The notes under the pieces: model-generated | Database searches by the model: none | What the model saw: only the letters and a program-made list of their open reading frames with translations | Told to the model about the DNA's origin: nothing | In this document: positions 59,412-64,000 of the stretch, in pieces | Layout: every line of letters starts with the position of its first letter | How positions within the stretch are numbered: position 1 is the first letter of the stretch | Assembly: GCA_041821185.1 (NCBI GenBank) | Contig: JBGUBD010000001.1 | Span: forward strand, 186,001-250,000 | Source: Phycisphaerales bacterium AB-hyl4 | Lineage (GTDB): Bacteria; Planctomycetota; Phycisphaerae; Phycisphaerales; Phycisphaeraceae | DNA: 64,000 bases | Reading direction: 5' to 3' | Made by a program: the position numbers and the translations under genes

Positions 59412-59972
59412 TTGGTTCCGTCCGGCCTGCGCCCAGCATGCAGGCTGCTGGTTTGTTTGGCCCTTTGCATGAGCGCGGTTATGAACACGTCATGCGGTCG
59501 ATTCGGCGATGCGAATTATCGGCAGGCCGTTGAATCCGGCCGCTCGACGATTGAGACCGTGGCCGAGATGGAACAGGTGTTCGCAGACTTCCCTATTCAG
59601 CATTTCATCGGGCACAGCGGCGGCGGCAGGCGGGCGATGACCTGGAACACGGAGGTGCTGCTGCATGACCGCTACATCCTGACCATGCAGGTGCCGATCG
59701 CGGTCGATCGCAGTCTGTCTCGGGTGGATGAAGTTCTGGGGGAGCCTAATTTCTGGATTTGGGAAGTGGTCGAGGTGCAACTACGTCCAGGTGGGGGCTC
59801 GTCGCAAAAGATCGGCCAAAATTGGGATTTCGATTCGGAAGCGTGGGCTCGGGTGGTCGAACACGGTGGGGAATTGCAAGCCATCGGTGTTCACCTCATC
59901 GAAGATCGACCAGTCACCGACTTTCGAACCTCCCAGAACGAGGCGCGTCGGCAGCGTCAGGTGCCCCGATGA
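59412..59972 (+). CDS. Predicted lipoprotein of unknown function, start uncertain
   Basis: Open frame 59265-59972. The convincing secretory signal is RLLVCLALCMSAVMNTSC (Cys near 59498), which suits a start at TTG 59412 and a 186-residue protein; ATG 59265 would put 70 odd residues in front. A second frame from ATG 59381 (MRVHPMPRFTVWFRPAC) covers the same bases and ends at the h-region, so a frameshift near 59430-59470 is possible. The mature part (YRQAVESGRSTIETVAEMEQ, HFIGHSGGGRRAMTWNTEVL, YILTMQVPIAVDRSLS, FWIWEVVEVQLRPGGG) looks like a small alpha/beta domain and matches nothing I recognise. Codon use is less GC3-biased than its neighbours, which may point to recent acquisition. Confidence 0.6.
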   Translation: MVPSGLRPACRLLVCLALCMSAVMNTSCGRFGDANYRQAVESGRSTIETVAEMEQVFADFPIQHFIGHSGGGRRAMTWNTEVLLHDRYILTMQVPIAVDRSLSRVDEVLGEPNFWIWEVVEVQLRPGGGSSQKIGQNWDFDSEAWARVVEHGGELQAIGVHLIEDRPVTDFRTSQNEARRQRQVPR

Positions 59973-59994
59973 TGAGTGCCACACAGCTTGCTCG

Positions 59995-60050
59995 ACGCCC
60001 ACGGCGTGACGCCGTGGGCGTCAGCCTCATACACAGTGCCCAAGTTTGAC
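59995..60050. repeat. Family A hairpin with extended flank
   Basis: GACGCCCACGGCGTGACGC and its complement, then TCAGCCTCATACACAGTGCC and CAAGTTTGAC. The flank matches the copy at 33450-33512 beyond the palindrome. It lies between the lipoprotein gene and recQ (convergent). Confidence 0.75.
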
Positions 60051-60062
60051 GGACAACCCCCA

Positions 60063-61910
60063 TCACCCCACGTGTTCGCGGATGACTGCCATAAACGCTT
60101 CGCCGTAGCGGGCGAGCTTCTGCTGCCCCACGCCGTTGACCGCAAGAAATGCCTCATCGCTCGTCGGGTACTGCCTGCTCATATCGCGCAACGCCACATC
60201 GGAAAACACCACGTAAGGCGGCACGCCCTGCTCCCGCGCAAGCTCGCGCCGCAACCCGCGCAACTTCTCAAACAGCGCATCATCAATCGGCGTGTCATCC
60301 TCAATCCGCGATCGCCCCCCCGCCCCCCGTCGCGATTCGCTTCGGCCAGACGACGCCGACGCGCGGTTCATCGGCACTTCCACCTCCGCCTGCCCGCGCA
60401 GCACCGACAGGCTCGCTTCCGTCAGGTGAGCCACGCGAAACTCGTCCGGCGTGATCGCAAGCTGGTTGTCCTTGATGAGCGTCTGCGCAATCAGTTGCCA
60501 ATACGCTTTGGGCTTGTGACTCCCCAACCCATGCACGCTCAACGCATGATGCCCGTTGGTCATCACCCGCTCCGCCTTCGACCCGCGAAGCACATCGATC
60601 ACATACGTCAGCCCGAACCGCTGATCCGTCCGCGCGATGGCCGACAGCAGCTTCTGCGCGTCTTCCGTCGCATCGGTCATCTTCGGCGGATCGAGGCAAT
60701 TATCGCAATGCCCACAATTCCCCTCATGCGCCTGACCGAAATGCGTCAACAGCGGCACACATCGACACTCCGTCGTATTCGCAAAGCGGATGATCTGTTC
60801 GAGTTGCTCGTACGCGTGGGCCTTCTCCGCAGGGTCGGTCTTCTGCTCGATGAAGTACTCGATCTTCGCGCGGTCCGTGCCCGAGTAATACAAGATGCAC
60901 TCGGCAGGCAGCCCATCGCGACCCGCTCGGCCGGTCTCCTGGTAATACCCCTCCAAATGCCGCGGCAAGTCGGCGTGCATCACAAACCGCACATCCGGCT
61001 TGTCCACCCCCATGCCGAACGCGATCGTCGCCACCATCACCTTCGCCTCGTCATGCAGAAACGCCTGCTGATTCGCAGCCCGATCCTCCGACGCCATCCC
61101 CGCGTGATAAGGCAACGCAGCAAAACCCTGCTGCTGCAACCGCGCCGCCAGGTCGTCAACCTTCGCTCGACTCTGGCAATAGATAATCCCCTCCGCGTCC
61201 GGCCGATCGCGCAAATACCGACAGATATGCTCGAACACCTGCTGCTTCGGACGCACCACATAATGCAGATTCTTACGCTCGAAATCGCCACGATGAATCG
61301 TCGGCTCGCGCAGGTTCAACTGCCGAACCACATCGTCCGCCACGCGCGGCGTCGCCGTCGCCGTCAGCGCCATGATCGGCACATCCGCAAACCGCCCCTC
61401 GAAGCCGGTCCGCAGTTCGCCCAGCATGCGGTACTCCGGGCGGAAGTCATGCCCCCACTCGCTGATGCAGTGGGCCTCGTCAATCGCAAACCGCGACACC
61501 GGCAGCCGTGCCAGCAGCGATCGGCCCCAGCTGCTCATGATCCGCTCCGGCGCGAGGTACAGCAGCTTGAACTCGCCCGCCAGCGCCCGCTGTTCGCAGT
61601 CGCGCTGTGCGTCCCGGCTAAGCGTCGAGTTGAGATACGCCGCCGGCACGCCGTTGGCCGACAGCAGATCGACCTGGTTGTGCATGAGCGCGATCAAGGG
61701 CGACACGACGATGGTCACCCCATCCCCCACCACCGCCGGCAGCTGATAGCAAAGCGACTTGCCCCCGCCCGTCGGCAGGATCACAAACGAATCCCGCCCC
61801 GCCAGCGCGTCGGCGACAATCGGCGCCTGCATCGGGCGGAAGCGCTCGTGGCCGAAGTGGGTCTTAAGTGGGTGCAGCAGGTCGTCGCGGACCTCGGTCG
61901 CGTCCATCAT
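60063..61910 (-). CDS. recQ: ATP-dependent DNA helicase RecQ
   Basis: A 615-residue RecQ helicase that unwinds DNA 3' to 5' in recombination and fork repair. Motif 0 (FGHERFRPMQAPIV), Walker A LPTGGGKSLCYQLP (Lys 51), DEAH in FAIDEAHCISEWGHDFRPEY with the aromatic-rich loop, motif III MALTATATPRV, motif V AFGMGVDKPDVRFV and motif VI QETGRAGRDG are all present. The zinc domain (CRCVPLLTHFGQAHEGNCGH, DNCL) and the winged-helix part follow, and the C-terminal HRDC domain is at about 530-610 (FEKLRGLRRELAREQGVPPY). Full-length, with E. coli RecQ about 610. Monocistronic. Confidence 0.97.
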   Translation of the reverse strand: MMDATEVRDDLLHPLKTHFGHERFRPMQAPIVADALAGRDSFVILPTGGGKSLCYQLPAVVGDGVTIVVSPLIALMHNQVDLLSANGVPAAYLNSTLSRDAQRDCEQRALAGEFKLLYLAPERIMSSWGRSLLARLPVSRFAIDEAHCISEWGHDFRPEYRMLGELRTGFEGRFADVPIMALTATATPRVADDVVRQLNLREPTIHRGDFERKNLHYVVRPKQQVFEHICRYLRDRPDAEGIIYCQSRAKVDDLAARLQQQGFAALPYHAGMASEDRAANQQAFLHDEAKVMVATIAFGMGVDKPDVRFVMHADLPRHLEGYYQETGRAGRDGLPAECILYYSGTDRAKIEYFIEQKTDPAEKAHAYEQLEQIIRFANTTECRCVPLLTHFGQAHEGNCGHCDNCLDPPKMTDATEDAQKLLSAIARTDQRFGLTYVIDVLRGSKAERVMTNGHHALSVHGLGSHKPKAYWQLIAQTLIKDNQLAITPDEFRVAHLTEASLSVLRGQAEVEVPMNRASASSGRSESRRGAGGRSRIEDDTPIDDALFEKLRGLRRELAREQGVPPYVVFSDVALRDMSRQYPTSDEAFLAVNGVGQQKLARYGEAFMAVIREHVG

Positions 61911-62129
61911 GGCAGGGTATCAGATCGGCTGTCCGATGTCGGGGTGAGCAAAGTATCCACGACCACCCCCCAATAACCGCCCTCGCCCCCTCATATCCCC
62001 CCTGAAACGCAGAAATTCCGCGCCTTTGCCTTGCCAAGCGCTGGCATGGCCTGATGATATGTTATGGTAGTGCTCGCCCGTGGGTCGAAACCCCCCGGAA
62101 ACTTTTCATCCAGATCGCGAGACCGAACT

Positions 62130-62795
62130 ATGCCCGGCCCCGCCGCCAACCCCCAACTGACCAGCAACAACACCGTCGAAGTCGGCAAGCAATACAAGAG
62201 CGTGCTGCTCTTCGGCGCCCCCGGCGCGGGCAAGGGCACGCAAGGCCGAGTCCTCGGCTCCATCCCCGGCTTCTACCACTTCGCCTGCGGCGACGTGTTC
62301 CGCTCGATCGACATCAACTCCGAGCTCGGCCGAATCTTCTACGAGTACAGCTCGCGCGGCCAGCTCGTGCCCGACGATGTCACCATCAAAATGTGGGCCG
62401 AGAACATGCACGCCCGACGCATCATCGGCGCGTTCAAGCCTCGCGTCGACCTGCTCGTGCTCGACGGCATCCCCCGCACCCTCGAACAGGCCAAGCTGCT
62501 CGACCAGTACATCGACGTCCTGCTCGTGATGCACCTGCATTGCACCGACGAAGAAGCGATGTTCGAGCGACTCCGCCGCCGCGCGCTCAAGGAAAACCGC
62601 TTCGACGACGCCGACGAAAGGGTCATCCGCAAGCGATGGGAGGTCTACGAAGCAGAGACCGCCCCCGTGCTCGCACACTACCCCAAAGAAAAGGTCGTCG
62701 AGATCGACTCGCTCGGCTCGCCCGCCCGCGTGCTCCGCGACATTCTCGAAGTCGTCGTCCCCATCCAGGACGCCCACTTCGCCGCGTTCGAATAA
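62130..62795 (+). CDS. adk: Adenylate kinase family protein, short-LID type
   Basis: A 221-residue nucleoside monophosphate kinase. P-loop GAPGAGKGTQ is at about 29-38, the NMP-binding part has YHFACGDVFRSIDINSELG and GQLVPDDVTIKMW, the Asp-Gly motif is LVLDGIPRTLEQAKLL, and the C-terminal part FERLRRRALKENRFDDADER and IRKRWEVYEAETAPVLAHY. The zinc/LID insertion of bacterial adenylate kinases is reduced to a short loop (ALKENRFDDADE), as in short-form enzymes. About 20 residues precede the P-loop strand, longer than usual. The start is ATG 62130 (an earlier frame is not favoured). Separate from mcsA by a family A hairpin. Confidence 0.88.
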   Translation: MPGPAANPQLTSNNTVEVGKQYKSVLLFGAPGAGKGTQGRVLGSIPGFYHFACGDVFRSIDINSELGRIFYEYSSRGQLVPDDVTIKMWAENMHARRIIGAFKPRVDLLVLDGIPRTLEQAKLLDQYIDVLLVMHLHCTDEEAMFERLRRRALKENRFDDADERVIRKRWEVYEAETAPVLAHYPKEKVVEIDSLGSPARVLRDILEVVVPIQDAHFAAFE

Positions 62796-62819
62796 TCGCC
62801 CCTTCATCCCACCTCACCC

Positions 62820-62846
62820 GAAGCCCACGGTCTTCGACCGTGGGCC
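62820..62846. repeat. Family A hairpin
   Basis: AAGCCCACGGTC and GACCGTGGGC around TTC, 25 bases after the adk stop codon. It may act as the adk terminator, although no T-run follows. Confidence 0.65.
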
Positions 62847-63036
62847 CGAACCGCAATGATCCTCCGTTGCGGGAGGTTGCCTATTGAACGCGTTGCGGGT
62901 CAACCCTAGAATCGCACAAAACTTGGACGCTTCCCGGAAGCCCCCGGAAGTTCCGCACCCCCCCGGACGTTTCCGGACATCCCCCGATGCCCCCGCCCCG
63001 CAAAAGGGCCGCTGCTCCGAACAAAGGCCTGCCGCT

Positions 63037-63540
63037 GTGAACCGCAAATGTGACAAATGCGACCGCCCCGCCACGAACCACTCCGTGGAGATCGTCAAGG
63101 GCAAGAAAATCGAGCAGCACCTTTGCGACCTCCACGCCGCCGAGGAAGGCATGGCCGTCAAGGCCGCCCACACCCCGATCAACGAGCTGCTGACCAACTT
63201 CGTCAAGCTCCACAGCGGCGGCACGCAGACCAGCACCTCCGAACTGACCTGCGAAGAATGCGGGCTGAGCTTTTCCAAGTTTCGCGAAAGCAGCCTCATG
63301 GGTTGCCCCAGTTGCTACAAATCTTTCGAAGGACCCCTGAGCCCGCTGCTCGAACGCGCCCACGAAGGCGGCTCGCATCACGTCGGCAAAGTGCCCCGCC
63401 GCGCCGGCGCCGGCGAGCAGCGGCAGGCCCAGCTCACACGGATGCGCAAAAAGCTCAACGAAGCCGTCACCGCCGAGGACTACGAACTCGCAGCTCGGCT
63501 ACGCGACGACATCCGCCGATATGAGGAGCAGGCGGAATGA
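63037..63540 (+). CDS. mcsA: McsA-like zinc-finger activator protein
   Basis: A 167-residue protein. The start is GTG 63037 behind AAAGG because it begins NRKCDKCDRPATNH, the first zinc finger; an upstream frame from 62884 adds 51 Pro-rich residues that do not look coding. A second zinc finger is LTCEECGLSFSKFRES with GCPSCYKSF, and the C-terminus is a UVR motif (RKKLNEAVTAEDYELAARLR, DDIRRYEE). McsA binds and activates the arginine kinase McsB in Firmicutes and others, marking proteins for ClpCP. The stop overlaps the mcsB ATG by four bases. Confidence 0.9.
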   Translation: MNRKCDKCDRPATNHSVEIVKGKKIEQHLCDLHAAEEGMAVKAAHTPINELLTNFVKLHSGGTQTSTSELTCEECGLSFSKFRESSLMGCPSCYKSFEGPLSPLLERAHEGGSHHVGKVPRRAGAGEQRQAQLTRMRKKLNEAVTAEDYELAARLRDDIRRYEEQAE

Positions 63541-64000
63541 GCATCAGGCAGCTGACCGACCACGCCGGCGAATGGCTCCGCGGGGCAGGCCCGCATAGCG
63601 ATATCGTCATCTCCAGCCGCATCCGCTACGCGCGCAACCTCGCGGGCTATCCGTTCGTCAACCGCGCCAACCGCCGCCAGCGCTTCGAAGTGCTCGACCG
63701 CTGCAAGCAGGAGATCGTCTCCAAACGCCTGGCCGACAACGTGCTCTGGGTCGACCTGCCCGACAGCCCGAGCATGGACCGCCAGCTGCTCGTCGAACGC
63801 CACCTCATCTCCCGCCAGCACGCCACCGCGGGCGACGACATCCCGCGCGCCGTCGCCCTCGACGCCGCCGAGACCTTCGCCATCATGGTCAACGAAGAAG
63901 ACCACCTCCGCGTGCAAGTGCTCCGCTCCGGCATGCAGCTCGCCGAGGCGTACGACCAGATCGACCGCATCGACGATGTGCTCGAAGAAAAGCTCGACTT
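63537..64000 (+). CDS. mcsB: Protein-arginine kinase McsB (partial, cut by window end)
   Basis: At least 154 residues of a guanido phosphotransferase, continuing past 64000. ATG 63537 overlaps mcsA (ATGA) and is preceded by GAGGAGC. The start SIRQLTDHAGEWLRGAG is followed by the family segment SDIVISSRIRYARNLAGYPF, with the nucleotide-binding Arg residues of SSRIRxARN, and later VERHLISRQHAT and FAIMVNEEDHLRVQ, as in McsB. It phosphorylates arginines on protein substrates and targets them to ClpCP. The conserved Cys and the second half of the active site lie beyond the window. Clp partners are not in view. Confidence 0.92.
   Translation, partial: MSIRQLTDHAGEWLRGAGPHSDIVISSRIRYARNLAGYPFVNRANRRQRFEVLDRCKQEIVSKRLADNVLWVDLPDSPSMDRQLLVERHLISRQHATAGDDIPRAVALDAAETFAIMVNEEDHLRVQVLRSGMQLAEAYDQIDRIDDVLEEKLD

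Noticed and set aside
62884..63036. 51-codon extension of mcsA
   Set aside because: It encodes a Pro-rich segment over CCCCCGGAAG repeats, and McsA homologues begin at the first zinc finger, where GTG 63037 has a ribosome site.

Overview
The window is GC-rich bacterial chromosome and looks like Planctomycetota, most likely class Phycisphaerae. The grounds are a PEP-CTERM protein with its own promoter, a DUF4175 / coiled-coil / alpha-alpha-barrel operon of the type seen in planctomycetes, a large PilM with a fused membrane-anchored tail, a Gly-rich STN (secretin N-terminal) protein, short-LID adenylate kinase next to mcsA-mcsB, and many dispersed palindromic repeats. This placement is inference from gene content; no rRNA, tRNA, CRISPR array, prophage or insertion sequence was seen.

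Layout. 0-9 kb: STN-domain exported protein, ribulokinase plus a lipoprotein, a 981-residue autotransporter, a CPBP membrane protease. 9-15 kb: purQ, an MFS exporter and a four-gene lipoprotein cluster (LpoB-like, second LpoB-like, COG3014-like, YcfL-like). 15-24 kb (minus strand): small HesB/IscA-fold protein, surE, a TetR regulator, a PEP-CTERM protein, and a three-gene pilus-type operon headed by a PilM-PilN-like fusion. 24-31 kb: DUF4056 lipoprotein, FapA/DUF342 protein, a small zinc-ribbon membrane protein, pcm, a second TetR regulator, ispE. 31-37 kb (minus): O-antigen-ligase-like protein, then a DUF255 thioredoxin-fold protein with tatD. 37-48 kb (plus): a lipoprotein, rplU without rpmA, a glycosyltransferase, a PAS histidine kinase, a STAS protein and a compact pilB-pilC-pilM-pilN-pilO operon. 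48-52 kb: murQ and anmK (anhydro-MurNAc recycling), an HDAC-family deacetylase, an FlgM-like anti-sigma factor, then a gene-free stretch with four DnaA-box-like sites. 52-59 kb (minus): a four-gene DUF4175 operon. 59-64 kb: an unknown lipoprotein, recQ, adk, mcsA and the start of mcsB (cut by the window end).

Themes. Envelope biology dominates: LpoB-type PBP activator candidates, peptidoglycan recycling, O-antigen-type polymerisation, two separate type IV pilus/type II secretion inner-membrane modules, and an FlgM homologue that implies a flagellum elsewhere.

Most unusual feature. The window is saturated with small repeats of at least seven families: two-hairpin REPIN-like elements ending TTTAGCC/GGCTAAA, AAGCCCA hairpins, and short-period tandem repeats laid down as inverted pairs. 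Several lie inside genes, almost always in the 5' end, where they encode the extra N-terminal residues ahead of signal peptides (genes starting 12075, 12698, 53443, 54669, 55488) or ahead of a cytosolic enzyme (murQ). This looks like a recurring way in which genomic micro-repeats become leader-peptide coding sequence, and it is the observation I rate highest.
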